Shown here: positions 32,396 through 44,510 of the stretch, piece after piece
Layout: every line of letters begins with the position of its first letter
Position numbering within the stretch: the stretch's first letter is position 1
Assembly: GCA_038049695.1 (NCBI GenBank)
Contig: CP142451.1
Coordinates: forward strand, 4,710,001-4,774,000
Direction of reading: 5' to 3'
Length of the DNA stretch: 64,000 bases
Source of the DNA: Cinnamomum chago
Lineage: Eukaryota; Streptophyta; Magnoliopsida; Laurales; Lauraceae
Notes under the pieces: model-generated
What the model was told of the DNA's origin: nothing
Databases searched by the model: none
The model's input: only the letters and a program-made list of their open reading frames with translations
Position numbers and translations under genes: made by a program

Positions 32396-33095
32396 TGGTC
32401 AGTATCTATCTATCTATCTACTCTTATAAAAGAGGGAAAGATGATGTACTTTTTTAATTATACACATGTCCAATCAAATGCAAATTGTGGGGCCCACCCT
32501 TATATGGAATTTTATCTTTATCTATACCCTTATATAGAAGAAATTTATATTTCTCTATCGCTACTCTTATATTATAATATTATATTTTATAACTCTTATA
32601 AAAGAGAGAAAGATGATGTACTTTTTTCACTTCACACATGCCCAATAAAATACAAGTTATGGGGCCCACCCTTATATATAATTGATATAGTTTTTTTTAC
32701 TACAGACCTGCCCAATAAAATGCAAGCTGTGGGCCCCACTTAGCTTTATCTAATCTATCTGCCCTTGTAAAAGAGAGAAATATGTTATACTTTTTTCACT
32801 ACACACATACCCAATAAAATGCAAGTTGTGAGGCCCACCCTTATATATGTAGTAGTTTTTTCACTACACACATACTCAATAAAACGCAAGTTGTGGGGCC
32901 CACCCTTATATAAATATAGTACTTTTTTCACTACACACATGCCCAATAAAATGCAAGTTGTGGGGCCCACTCTTATATAATATATATCTACCACCCTTAT
33001 AAAAGGACAGAGGTGGCATGCTTAAGTTGTGGGGTCCACCCTTATATAATATATATCTACTACCTTATAATAGGGCAGAGGTGACATGCTTAAAA
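32396..33095. repeat. Tandem repeat array, ~65-70-bp units
   Basis: CACACATGCCCAATAAAATG, then CAAGTTGTGGGGCCCACCCTTATATA, recurs with variation at about 32463, 32636, 32705, 32804, 32867, 32936 and 33022. The best-preserved neighbours are 63 and 69 bp apart. A second module, CTTATAAAAGAGAGAAAGAT, alternates with it in the left half. Open frames through the array on both strands are by-products of the repeat. Confidence 0.88.
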
Positions 33096-33169
33096 ATTTT
33101 ATCTTCTCTTTTATCTCGACTTGAGGCATGAAGCAACTTGCAATAAATGTGAATAGCAGAGATAAGAAT

Positions 33170-33475
33170 GTTAAATGGATTTATGCTAAAATTAGAAATG
33201 AGCACATTCAATCAAGAACATCTAAAGGTAGTATCAATATGTGATAAATGAAGTGCAATTGAACTTGGTCCAACGTGGACCAAAGGATAATGTTTGGAAA
33301 GAAAATAAAACTTATCTATGCAAGTTGATGCCCCCTAAAAAATGGGTAAGCAAAAGAGGACACAAATGAAGGTAGTAAGAATAGATCTAACAAAGTGCTA
33401 CCTATTCAAGAATTTAGCCTTCATGCGGTTGAACCCATTAACATAAATTGGGACAAGATTTTGATGATGATGATC
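33170..33475 (+). mobile_element. LINE (RTE-like) 3' fragment
   Basis: The end GAACCCATTAACATAAATTG followed by GGGACAAGATTTTGATGATGATGATC resembles the RTE tail (accepted form: cgaccccaactagttgggat plus short repeats). The preceding 250 bp fit a decayed 3' untranslated and C-terminal region by general layout only. No reverse-transcriptase motif survives. Confidence 0.4.
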
Positions 33476-33803
33476 TTTAAACCAAGAAATATAAAAAAAG
33501 AAATTAAAGATGAAAACCCATTTTGTTTTCCTAGAAAAAACTCGAGCTCATGCACTCACTAGCTATCTAGACGTTTGGTGTCCCTAACCTACCGAACGAA
33601 ACTAGGGACACCCACTATTATCTTCTATTTTGTGTGCGTCTTTTTGGAAAAATAAAGCCAAAATAATGGAGAAACTCAATATGAAGCCGCAAAAAGGTTT
33701 TTGCTCTGGTACATTTGTGGTATATATAATAAAGCAATAGGGGAGGGGTGCTTGAGGTGTGCTATGTCAGCAGGTAGGGAGTTCTCTTTTCAAAGAATTA
33801 CTT

Positions 33804-33838
<35 letters not shown>

Positions 33839-34794
33839 GGCTTTGGCTTTGATGTGGGGGGCCACTACACCTCCCAAATCTCCTCCCTAAATCCCTCGAG
33901 TTAACTTAAGATTATGTTTCAATAACTACATTTCTAAAATCCTTCTAACTTCTTCTCAAATCTCTCTTTTCCTAACTTTCCTATTTTACCTTCCTATCTT
34001 AATCCTCACATCACTCTCTAATTTTAATCCATCATAGATGAGAGGTGATCAGATAAGCCCATCAATATACGAGTTCCTTAATCCTCTCAAAATACCACTC
34101 GTAAAATACTGTTACATGGTCCCCTCAACCTCTCCATCTGCAAAATCCAACAAGCTTTACGGTGGATAGTCCTCTCAAACCCATCATCAAAACCAAGTAA
34201 GACAACCTATTTAATAAAAAAAAAAATCCAAATGTCATCGGTAATCATTGATTTTTTTTAATTTTTTTTTGGTTTTCCATGAATAAGAAGACTGAAATAG
34301 CTTTTTCTTCTTTTGAAAGAAATTTTCATTTGCCATTGTATTTTCTTTAGGTTCATATATTGATTTTTAGTAATTCAACCTCATTAAATGTGGCTACTAT
34401 TAGGACGAACCAAGCCATTTTTCTAAATAATATATATATATATATATATTTATTTATTTCATCAATAATTTTTTAATGAAAATATTCAATTTAAATATAT
34501 TTTTATTTCTTTGGCCCAGGCTTAGCATGGACCTGGGAAGAAAGAATCCGCTTATAATTTTCTCTCCACACCATGGGGCCCACTTAACCAAATCTAAATC
34601 GACATATGCCAGTTCTTCCCACTCTCAATCAAACAGCTTCAAATCTCAATCAAACTTCAAATCACAATTAACATGACGTATAGATATAGGTAGTGGGCCC
34701 CATAAGAGCATGACATGCATGTCATCAAAATGGACAGCTGCCCATCTTCTCACCTCCACCGAACTTCAAATCGTATACATCATGACACATAGAT
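33476..34794. other. Intergenic region with microsatellites
   Basis: No supported gene. Contains (AT)n at 33807-33837 and 34431-34450. The last bases, TAGAT (34790-34794), precede the gypsy LTR and may be its target-site copy, but the other side is lost. Confidence 0.6.
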
Positions 34795-35194
34795 TGTGAG
34801 GCCCCGCCCTTTGTGGGCCCTCTAATTGCTATTTTATATGCTAATTAATACTAATTTATACTAATTATTAGTTAATTGTGCTAATTATTAGTTAATTGTG
34901 CTAATTAGAGGTTAATCAAGGTGATTAGTTAGATTTTCCTAAGTTATAGTTAGACTAGCTTAGTTGAGTTAGTATTTTTGGTTAGTAGGGTCTTTAGCTA
35001 ATTTTAGGCTAATTAGTGCTAGGAGGTCCTTAGTATAGATTTTAGCTAACTATAGGGGGTTTTGATAAAAATGCATTCTCTAGAACATTCCAGCCCAAAG
35101 TCCAGATTACCCCTAACCCTAACCCTAATTGCATGTTAACTTAGAGGCTAATACTGTCAAAAGCCACCTCCCCTAAGCTATAAGACCAGCCCCT

Positions 35195-37430
35195 TGTAAG
35201 TCCATGGGGATCCGAACTCTAGAGGGGGGGTGAATAGGGTGAGCTTCAATTATGACCAATTTTAATCAATTTTAACTTCTTTAAAACAGACTAGTCACAA
35301 GTGATGATTATCAAACAAAATGCGGAAGCTTAATGAAAACAATCACCACAAAGCAAGCACCATCACACAAGGATTTATAGTGGTTCGGCCTCAATGCCTA
35401 CATCCACTACCGGTTTGTGATCCAACACCCCACCGGATTTTCACTATTTATGCTTTTCAATAGGCTAAGCAATAACCTTTACAATATGCTTTTCAAGGCT
35501 AAGCAATAACCTTTACAATGATGTTTTTCAAGGCTTAACATCAACCTATACAATATGCTTTTATAGGCTAAGCAATAACCTCTTCAACCACAAGGTTGGT
35601 TATCTCTCTAGTTTAGTGTCTATCATACACTTGATGGAGATTCTATTAAGCTCATTACATTGCCTCTTAATTAGGCGGATATGGAAGTGTAATTCTAATA
35701 CACACTCACACTATGGATGCAAAGATGAAAGTATATGAAGTGCGTGTGGTCCTCAATCATTTTGAAAATGAAAGCTCATAAATGTATGCCTAAGGCTTTT
35801 GAAAGTTTTAGCTCATAAAACATTTAAGATTGAGGAAACAATGCAATCACATGTTAAAAGTAACAACTTGTTAATGATATCAAAGTTACACAAGTTGTAT
35901 GAAATGGATTAGCTCTAAACATGTGATGCATAGGGATGTCAATCAAATCAACAATGAAGCTCAAAACATAAAAATAGATTTGATTGAAATTAGGGGACAA
36001 ATCATATGTAATTATAAATACAACTTGAATATGATATACCAATCAAAGTAAGGCAAGTTGTGAAACATTAAAACAATAATACACATATGATTTGTAAAGA
36101 TGTTGAATCCAAAACATAAGATACATTTGAAAGAGATTTTCTTATGATGGAACACAACAACCAATGATTCAACAAAGTATATGAATCATGTTACATATTT
36201 CATTAACATGATCTACTTAGATTTACCAAAGATAAAGTACTACTTTGATGAATCAATGGTGATGTATCCAAAACAATAGATCTATTCAAAATATAGAACA
36301 TGCTAAGGATACAACAAATCATAGATTAACATGTTACTAAAGGTTTACTAATGATAAAACAAAACATGAAAACATATGATTTGTAAAGAAGTTGAATCCA
36401 AAACATAAGATAGTTTTGAAAGTGATTTTCTTATGATGGAAAACAACAACCAAAGATTCAACCAAGTATATGAATCATGCTACATATAATTTCAAAGGTT
36501 CTTTCATTAACATGATCTACTTAGATTTACCAAAGTTAAGTACTACTTGGATTGAATCATATGGTGTTGTATCCAAAACAATAAATCAACTCAAAACATA
36601 AAACATGTTAAGGACACAACACAACCATAGTTTAACATGCTAGAAATGATTTACCAAAAATAAAACAAAAGCATGAAAACATATGATTAAGGAAGGAAGA
36701 GCCTACTTGGTGGTTTAACTTCATTAATCCAAGCTTTAGCTTTCCTAATCATCCCCTTCATCCCTTGGTTCTTTTCCCTTTTGATATGCCTCAATACCTC
36801 TCAAGGAGGGGCTTAAAATTCCCAACTTTTGGCAAAGAAAAGAACTCATTTTTATAGCCAAAACAGCCCAACGACTAGCTCCCCGGTCGACCCCATGACA
36901 GGCCGATCGACCGGCCCTTCACAACGGTCATAAAAAGAGCCGTTTGAGCTTCAGCTAAGGGGTCATTCTGCAGTGTGGCCGGTCGACCGACTCCCTGTGC
37001 CGGTCGACCGGCTACACAGCAGGTTGACCACCCGGGTTAACCGCCTGGTTAACCCCCTGGGACCAAAATTCCCAAAAAATGCATATTTCACAGTTTTTCT
37101 TGGGGGAACTTTTTTGGCCACTAAATCAAGCTTAAAAACATGTTTTAAATCATTCTAAAGGTTTTTAAAACATGAACATAAAAAGCCTAAAAAGATTCAA
37201 AACTTTTAAAACAAAGGCTTGCTTGATTTCTTGAAAACTCTTTTCTAAAACAAATGCAACCAAGATTGAAAACAAAACATGGATAAATTGAAACTTTTAC
37301 AACTCTTTAAAAACAATGCATGTATAAATCAAGATTTCAAGTTTTCTTTTAAATCAATGCAAGTGTGTAAATCAAATGATGCTAGAATGATAATGCATCC
37401 ATCAAATTGCAATCTACAAAAACCCTAACA
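35195..37430 (-). mobile_element. Solo LTR nested in gypsy LTR (probably Ty1/copia, SIRE-like)
   Basis: The element has TG...CA ends, reading TGTTAGGGTTTTTG from 37430 and finishing GGACTTACA at 35195 on the minus strand. CCCCT is duplicated at 35190-35194 and 37431-37435. It contains no internal domain, primer site or second LTR, hence a solo LTR of 2236 bp. CCTATTCACCCCCCC near its end is common in long copia LTRs (SIRE/Maximus type). The family assignment is inference. Confidence 0.8.
36070..36690. repeat. Two ~300-bp tandem copies inside the solo LTR
   Basis: CATATGATTTGTAAAGA-GTT at about 36081 recurs at about 36379, and each is followed by TTTTCTTATGATGGAA, CATGATCTACTTAGATTTAC and TATCCAAAACAATA. 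Two diverged copies are visible, with traces of a further one to the left. Confidence 0.85.
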
Positions 37431-38067
37431 CCCCTTTCCCAAGAAATCCCAGCCACCACTGTTCATCTCAATTCCCATTTCACTTCTCTCTTCTTTCTCC
37501 CTCAATCCTTTATTCCAAGCCACTGTTACGGGACTGTTGCTGGGATTTTTCCCTTAGAGCTACTGTTACTACTTCATCTTCCTTCTTCCTCTCTCATTCT
37601 CCAAGCTGCTGCTGTTACTGTGCTGGAGAAGTCATTTGGAGCTGCTGCAACTGCTGTGTCATCATCTTCTTCTTCTTCTCCTCTGTTCAGCTGGGATTCT
37701 GGTTCTCTCTTCTAGTTTACTCTCTCTCTACAAAACCTTCTCTCCTATACTAAAGGCAAGTGCATCTACTATTAACTTAGGGTGTATGTGTTTTACCTTT
37801 GATTTCTGTGGTTTCATTCCATGTATGATGTTAATTAGTCTTAGAATACACCTGGAGCTTAGTTGTGTTTGATTGGATGGATTGGCCATTGATGAATGGG
37901 GGTTTCACCCCCCATTTGGAAGATCAATGGGTCCAAATGTTGTTAATTGATGGGCATTGGAGTTATTTGATGATTGGAGGTGTTTTGGTGAAGTTTGGAA
38001 AGGATTGGAGGAGGTTTGGATGTAAAAAGAGCTAAAACGGAGAATCTGCAAAAACAGTTTTCGTGTT

Positions 38068-38412
38068 CACAGTCGACCGGCAGGTTCGACCTGCAGTGTT
38101 CCCGGACGACCGGGACCTGCAGGCCGGTCGACCGGCAACACTGCAACTGTGAGATGACAGCTCCCAGTTGAGCTGTTCTGCAGACTGAGTTTTCAGTATC
38201 CAGGTCGACTGTGCCCTGTCTAGGTCGACCGGTAACACTGTGTTTTTGGGAAAAACTGGCCCTCAGCCATTTTCTTGCAGAAAATTCATTTCAGTTAGCC
38301 AGGTTGATCTGGCCTTCTCCAGGTTGACCTGGAACACACTGTTTATGCAGGAATTGACTGAAAGTTGGTTTTTCACCCGAAACTCAGACTCTTTACACCC
38401 AGATCGACCTGA
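38068..38412 (+). repeat. Degenerate ~100-bp repeats carrying GGTCGACC palindromes
   Basis: Modules ending in AACACTG (38138, 38232) or AACACACTG (38334) each contain paired sites related to CCGGTCGACCGG or CCAGGTTGACCTGG. The set lies inside the gypsy LTR. Similar sites cluster at 36883-37030 in the nested solo LTR, which is an unrelated element. Confidence 0.7.
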
Positions 38413-40380
38413 TACTTAGGATTTACATTAGAAAGTGTTTAAAGCTGGGACATCAATCTTTCTAAGGTTTTTGGAGTATGCGGTCAATCACCTAGGCCAG
38501 GAGTTTGACCGGACACGCTGAAAACCTTTTGAAACGAAACAAGTCTTCCAGGAGACCTGATTCAGATTGTTCAGTGCACTCGGTTGATCCACCAGGCCAG
38601 GAGGTCAACCGAGCTCACTACACATCAGGTCCACCTGGGAAACTCTAATTTTCCAGTTTTCAACATTTAGGAGTTATGATCAGTTGTGGGGCCCATTGAC
38701 CATCCAAATGAGCGTTTATCGATGTTCAAAGCCCGAGTCAACGGTGTGGCTCAACCTTGACTCGCGAGGTCCACTGATTAGTGTTTAGGTTATTAATCTA
38801 AGATTATTCGACCTCTAAGAGTTGTCAATGATGCCCGTAACCTCGTAAGCACCAAACACAGTATTATATGGCATCAGTGACTTCGTTTAGAGATCAAATT
38901 ACCGGAGATGGACCTGAACCTGACGTGGCCCATTACCTAGGATTGGACCGTTGCTTTTCCCTGTTGATTCTCTTATTGGAGTTCATACTTCACTTCTTTT
39001 ATATGTTATCATTCTTAGATCTTTAGAGTAGCTGTTAACTGTTAATTAATGAAAATTGGAGGACCTAAACCTAGGACATCTTAGAGGTGACCCGATAGAA
39101 AGATTTGGAGATCACTGACCCGTGTGTCTGCGTCTAGGCGGGCCCTTATCGGGCCTAAGTGTGGGATGTGTACCTTTAGTTGGAAGAGGTAGTTTTTATT
39201 GGACTGTTAAGTCATAATGGATTAAAATGAACTGTTTATCAGTATAAATGGATTAGTTGCCTCATTTGGACAGATTTAGACTAGGCCGTGTACTGATGGG
39301 CCTTGGTATGGATCCAACGAGTGGGCTTGGACTTAGAATATAATCCATAGACTGAATTGGTATATGTAGACCTCATAGAGACTTTGTTAGGACCTCGTTC
39401 ACGCAAGGCAAAGCCTAGACAGACACAGACCCTTAGAGTATTCTCGAGTCGGCATGAACATTCACTCGGTTGATTTAAGCTCAGCCTGTTGACTGATCAT
39501 CCCCAGTAGGAGCTAGATGAGTGTTGTGGAGCTATCATGATGAACTGTGTGGTTAAGACGGACGGTGCGATACCGTGTTCGGTCTTGAGTGATGAGTATG
39601 ATGAGATGATGAGTGATTTGCGGGATTAGTAATTCCCAGCACTGGTGAGATTTCCCCGCCGCAACTGTGTTCAGTATGGGAGGGCCGCGGCATAATATCC
39701 CGCGGTATTCCAGCTCGTGTGAATGTGTCATTTTTGTTGTAGTAGTTTAGATGTGTTATATTTATCCTGATTCTCTATGATTATCATGCACGACTGCCTA
39801 GTACTTTACATTGTCATTCTTTAATTTATTTACCTGTCTCTATTCCTTTGATATATATGTTCTATGTTAGTAGTATGCTGTGACTTGCCAGATCTTTTAG
39901 ATCTGACCCTTCTTTGGTGCTTAGGCCTCGACCCAGAGATCCCTAAGGACGCACTAGCGCTAGTAGAGGCGCCGATCGCTGGAGAGTTCGCGTGGGGCCC
40001 GGCCGACCCGGATGTCGAGCCGGAGGGCGGAGATTACTTACCAGGGTTTTGAGAGTTCTCTTATTTTGGGTTTGAGAGGAATTTTTTTAGTGAGTTTGGT
40101 AGAATCAAATATGTATTAACTTTGATTAATAACTGATACTATTTAATTAGACTACTGTTCTGCTCACATTTAATATATATGATACCAGATTGCTTCCGCT
40201 ATATTTAATTGTCATGCTTCCGCAAATTAACTATTGTTAGTATATCGTCCAAAAGTTTTAAATTGGACCTCACCGCGGCCTACGATCTTGGAAGTTCTCG
40301 GATTTTCCGGGAAGTAGCGCGCCAACTTCGGGTATTCGAACGATTATATCGGTATCCTGAATTGGGGCGTTACATTTTTA

Positions 40381-40392
40381 TGGTATCAGAGC
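40381..40392 (+). promoter_or_regulatory. Gypsy primer-binding site (initiator Met-tRNA)
   Basis: TGGTATCAGAGC lies six bases after the LTR's terminal CA. It is complementary to the 3' end of initiator Met-tRNA, the usual primer for chromovirus-type elements. Confidence 0.92.
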
Positions 40393-40543
40393 GAGCTGGT
40401 CTCTAGGAAATAAAACACACTAGAAACCTTAGGACGTAGTGAGGATTCGAGTGATGGGATACGTGTGAGGACGATGGATTGGGTAGAGTCAGTGTAGTCT
40501 TAGGTTTTGGACTTAAACTGACACAATTTCTTTTTCATGATAC

Positions 40544-42084
40544 ATGTCTGGAGGCGATGCACCACCGGAGACGGTAGTTATCGACGATCAGTCCGCCCAC
40601 GAGCGCCGATTCGAGAGGTTTCTTCAGGCCTTCCTCGCTGCTCAGGAGGCCCAGACTGTAGCTCACCAGCAGCAGACGGAGGACTTCGCGCAGTTTCAGG
40701 CGCAGGTCTTGGATGTGATCGATCGAGTGGCCCCACCAGCCCATGAGGATGCACCAGTTCGGGAGGCAGACCCGAACGTGATTTTCGAGAAGTTCCTCAA
40801 GAGGGGACCACCAGAGTTCACGGGCGCAGATGATCCATTAGTAGCTGAGGACTGGATCGTGCGGATGGAGAAGATTTTTAGAGTCTTCGAGTGCACCGGC
40901 CAGCAGAAGGTGCAACTAGCTGCTTATATGTTCCGAGGAGTCGCTGAGGATTGGTGGAGGACTATTCAGCGACATTACGAGGCGATCAGGGATGAGATTG
41001 CTTGGACAGCCTTCAAGGCTGACTTCCTCCGGAAGTTCATCCCATCGCACGTCAGAGATCGCAAGATGCGGGAGTTCCAGGCACTGGTGCAGGGCAGTAT
41101 GACTGTCTACCAGTATGAGGTTCGTTTCACCCAGCTTTCTTGCTTCGCAGAGGCTCTAGTCACGCCTGAGTCGGAGAGGATCCGGCGGTTCGTCGAGGGA
41201 CTGAGGGACGATATCCAGCTGAACATGTCCTGCATCGAGATTCACACCTATGAGGAGGCATTGAGGAGAGCCTACTGGGCAGAGGAGCGTTTGCAGCGGA
41301 TAGAGACTGGACAGCAGCAGAGACGGATCCGAGCCGCTCTGGCCAGACCACAACCCATGCCCCTACGACAGCAGCAGCCATTCCAGAGGCAGCGGCCAGC
41401 AGGGCAGTATCAGCATCAGCATCGTCCGCAGCAGCAGCCGTACCGCGGACCCCGAGTGTGCTACGACTGTGGAGAGACAGGGCACATCTCCAGGTTTTGC
41501 CCACTTCGAGGAGGACAGCCGCAGATGCTTCGACTTCCCGCACCACCGGCAGCTCCAGCCCCAGCTCCAGCGGCTCAGCCAGCACGACCGGTTGCATTAA
41601 CACCCCAGCAGCAGCAGTACCGTGCTCATCATCAGCAGGTACGGGGACCTCAGCAGCCCAGAGGGCAGCACTTTCAGCGAGGGCGTCATCAGAGGCACCA
41701 GGGCCAGCAGCATCATCAGCAGAGACCCCAGGTTGTGGGTCGAGCTTTCGCACTCACTCATGAGGATGCAGAGGCTGCAGGCAACGTTGTCGAAGGTACC
41801 CTTTCTATTTGTGATCATCCTGCTAGAGTATTACTAGATCCAGGAGCGACACATTCGTTTGTGTCGTCTGCTTTTGCTTTAGTCTTTGGTGGAGTAGGTG
41901 AGGCTATGCCCTGCACCTTAGTTGTGTCCACTCCGATGGGTAGGAGTGTGGTGTGTCAGACTTACCACCCCAGATGCCGAGTGCAGATCAGGGAGTGCAT
42001 TTTGCTTGCAAATCTGATCGTGCTACCCATGCATGACTTCAACGTCATTTTGGGGATGGATTGTTGGCTAGATATCGAGCGGTG
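40544..42084 (+). pseudogene. Ty3/gypsy Gag-protease, frameshifted at its end
   Basis: Open for 513 codons from MSGGDAPPETVV. The Gag core has PPEFTGADDPLVAEDWIVRM, AAYMFRGVAEDWW and FKADFLRKFIPSHVRDRKM. A Gln/Pro-rich spacer is followed by one CCHC zinc knuckle, CYDCGETGHISRFC. The protease has LLDPGATHSFVSS, where DPGA replaces the usual D[ST]GA. GATHSF is otherwise normal for plant gypsy elements. At GMD then CWLDIER the frame is lost through a one-base deletion near 42061: [16 protein letters not shown] would be the expected continuation and is present in the next frame. The gene is GC-rich compared with its surroundings. Confidence 0.9.
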
Positions 42085-44510
42085 ATGGATTGCTTCAAGA
42101 AGACAGTCAGACTCTCTATCGACGGATCAGATGACACGATCGAGTTTGTGGGTGAGAGGAGATCACCTAGCACTCGGATGATTTCGGCACTGAAGGCCGA
42201 GAGACTGATGAAATCCGGTTGCGAGGGCTACATCGCATTCGTCTCAGAGGACAAGGAGTCCAAGGGAGTCGAGGAGATTCCAGTTGTTTGCGAGTTTCCG
42301 GATGTGTTTCCCGACGAGATCCCGGGATTACCGCCTGTTCGAGAGATCGACTTCACCATCGAGCTTGCACCAGGCACGGCACCGATTTTCAGAGCTCCCT
42401 ATCGCATGGCTCCTGCAGAGCTGCGAGAGTTGAAGACCCAGTTGGAGGAGTTGCTAGAGAAAGGCTTCATCAGGCCGAGTGTGTCGCCATGGGGCGCACC
42501 AGTGCTCTTCGTGAATAAGAAGGATGGATCGATGAGGATGTGCATCGACTATCGGCAGCTGAACCAGGCAACAGTGAAGAACAAGTATCCTCTCCCCCGG
42601 ATCGACGAGCTCTTCGACCAGCTTCAGGGTGCACAGTTCTTTTCGAAGATAGACCTGAGATCGGGATATCATTAGCTTCGAGTCAGAGAGCAAGATGTGC
42701 AGAAGACAGCGTTTCGATCACGCTATGGCCACTATGAGTTTCTTGTGATGCCGTTCGGGTTGACGAATGCGCCAGCAGTGTTCATGTCCCTGATGAACAA
42801 GATCTTCGCTCCGCACCTCGACAGCTTCACAGTGGTCTTCATCGACGATGTTTTGGTCTACTCCTAGACCAGAGAGGAGCACGAGCAGCATTTGAGGACG
42901 TCTTTGCAGTTGTTGCGTGACAACCAGTTATACGCGAAGCTCAGCAAGTGCGAGTTTTGGTTAGAGCAAGTAGTCTTCCTTGGACACATCATCTCCAATG
43001 ATGGACTAGCAGTGGATCCATCGAAGATAGAGGCAGTGACGAACTGGGCGAGACCGAAGAATGCCACAGAGATTCAGAGTTTTCTCGGCTTGCAGGCTAC
43101 TATCGCAGATTCGTCAAGAGTTTCTCCACAATCTCAGCACCGTTGACCAAGCTGACACGGAAGGATGTACCGTTCGTTTGGTCTGATGCTTGCGAGAACA
43201 GCTTCCAAGAGCTGAAGGAGAGATTGACGACAGCGCCAATCTTGTCTTTGCCTACTGGTAACGGTAGATTTGTAGTCTTCACCGACGCTTCGGGGGCCGG
43301 TCTTGGATGTGTTCTGATGCAGGAGGGCAAGGTCATTGCCTATGGATCGCGGCAGTTGAAAGAGCACGAGAAGAAGTACGCCACTCACGACCTGGAGCTT
43401 GCAGTGATCGTTTTTGCTTTGAAGTTGTGGCGGCACTATCTCTATGGTGAGAGATTCGAAGTGCATTTAGATCATCGCAGTTTGCAGTACCTGTTCACAC
43501 AGAACGACCTCAACAACCGGCAGAGGAGATGGATGGAGTACATCAAGGATTACGACTTCCCTATCAAATACCATCCTGGTAAGGCGAATGTCATAGCGGA
43601 TGCATTGAGCAGGAAGACCGCCCTCATCAGTTTTCTAGCAGCAAAGGGTGTGTGGACCGACGTCTTCAGCAGCTTAGACGTTCAATTTCAGCCGCTTAGC
43701 GAGAGAGTCTTGCTTGCTACCATGTCCGCATGGGAACCAGAGTTGCTAGGCAAGGTCAAGGACAATCAACGCAACGATCCCAAGCTTGTCAGAGTGATCG
43801 AGCAGATTGACCAGAGGCCAGAGTTCAGGTTGATTGGTGGAGTGCTCTACTATCAGGACCTATTGTGCGTGCCAGATGTTCAGGAGCTGAAGGACAAGAT
43901 CTTAGCAGATGCACACCATAGCAGATACTCGATTCACCCCGGCAGCACCAAGATGTACCAGAACTTGAGGAGCTACTACTGGTGGAACAACATGAAGAAG
44001 GAGATAGCTCGCTATGTCTCTAGGTGTTTGACGTGCCAGCAGATCAAGGTCGAACACCAGAAGCCGCCAGGACTACTTCATCAGCTCGAGATACCTCAGT
44101 GGAAGTGGGAGCACATCACCATGGACTTCATCGCAGGACTTTCAGCTACCAGGAGACGCCACGACGGCATTTGGGTGATTGTGGATCGACTGACTAAGTC
44201 AGCCCACTTCTTGCCAGTTTCGATGAGAGCAGGACTCGATGTCCTTGCTAAGCTGTACGTGGATCGGATCGTCTCATTGCACGGAGTTCCAGCTTCGATT
44301 GTTTCGGACAGAGACCCGCGTTTCACTTCTCATTTTTGGGAGAGTCTACAGCAGGCCTTGGGCACCAAGTTGAGCTTCAGCACAGCTTATCATCCTCAGA
44401 CAGACGGCCAGACCGAGCGTACCAACCAGACACTGGAGGACATGTTGAGAGCCTGTGTCTTGGACTTCAAGGAGAGCCTGTGTCTTGGACTTCAATCAGT
44501 ATTTACTTGA
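42060..44510 (+). pseudogene. Ty3/gypsy pol: reverse transcriptase, RNase H, integrase (truncated)
   Basis: The reverse transcriptase has [45 protein letters not shown] and [10 protein letters not shown]. RNase H has FTDASGAGLGCVLMQ, HDLELAVIVFALKLWRHYL and KANVIADALSRK. Integrase has the zinc finger (HPGSTKMYQNLR ... CLTCQQIK), the catalytic core WEHITMDFIAGL, VSDRDPRFTSHFW and TDGQTERTNQTLE. Disabling changes are TAG at 42673-42675 (after SGYH), TAG at 42865-42867 (after VLVYS) and a one-base deletion near 43092 ([10 protein letters not shown] region). The coding sequence stops resembling pol after ACVLDFKE at about 44470. The chromodomain end and the LTR are missing. Confidence 0.92.
44446..44496 (+). 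repeat. 26-bp tandem duplication at pol breakpoint
   Basis: GAGAGCCTGTGTCTTGGACT, then TCAA, occurs twice in direct succession, from about 44446 and 44472. The first copy belongs to integrase. Right after the second copy the sequence becomes unrelated to pol. The arrangement suggests a replication-slip or end-joining event at the truncation point. Confidence 0.85.

Larger units (their letters stand above)
34795..40374 (+). repeat. 5' LTR of gypsy element, split by a solo LTR
   Basis: It starts TGTGAGGCCCCGCC and ends TTGGGGCGTTACA just before the primer-binding site, so the ends are TG...CA with complementary G/C-rich borders. The nested element at 35195-37430 interrupts it after CCAGCCCCT. 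Sequence on both sides reads on across the insertion once one CCCCT is removed. A short CCCTAA run (35110-35128) is present but too short to be telomeric. Confidence 0.8.
34795..44497 (+). mobile_element. Ty3/gypsy retrotransposon (Tekay/Del-like), 5' part, truncated
   Basis: This element consists of a long 5' LTR (34795-40374, including a nested insertion), an initiator Met-tRNA primer site, gag-protease and a pol frame that ends abruptly inside integrase at about 44497. The order protease, reverse transcriptase, RNase H, integrase defines Ty3/gypsy. After removing the nested insertion the LTR is about 3.34 kb, a size usual in the Tekay/Del chromovirus lineage. The chromodomain that would prove this is lost. 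No 3' LTR is present in the window. Confidence 0.85.

Noticed and set aside
32396-33095. CRISPR-like array
   Set aside because: Repeat and intervening parts are both degenerate members of one tandem repeat, in plant nuclear DNA.
35110-35128. Telomere-like CCCTAA repeats
   Set aside because: Only three units, lacking the plant CCCTAAA form, and internal to an LTR.
41160-41753. 197-codon frame on the minus strand
   Set aside because: It is the shadow of the Gln/Pro-rich Gag spacer on the plus strand. No family features.
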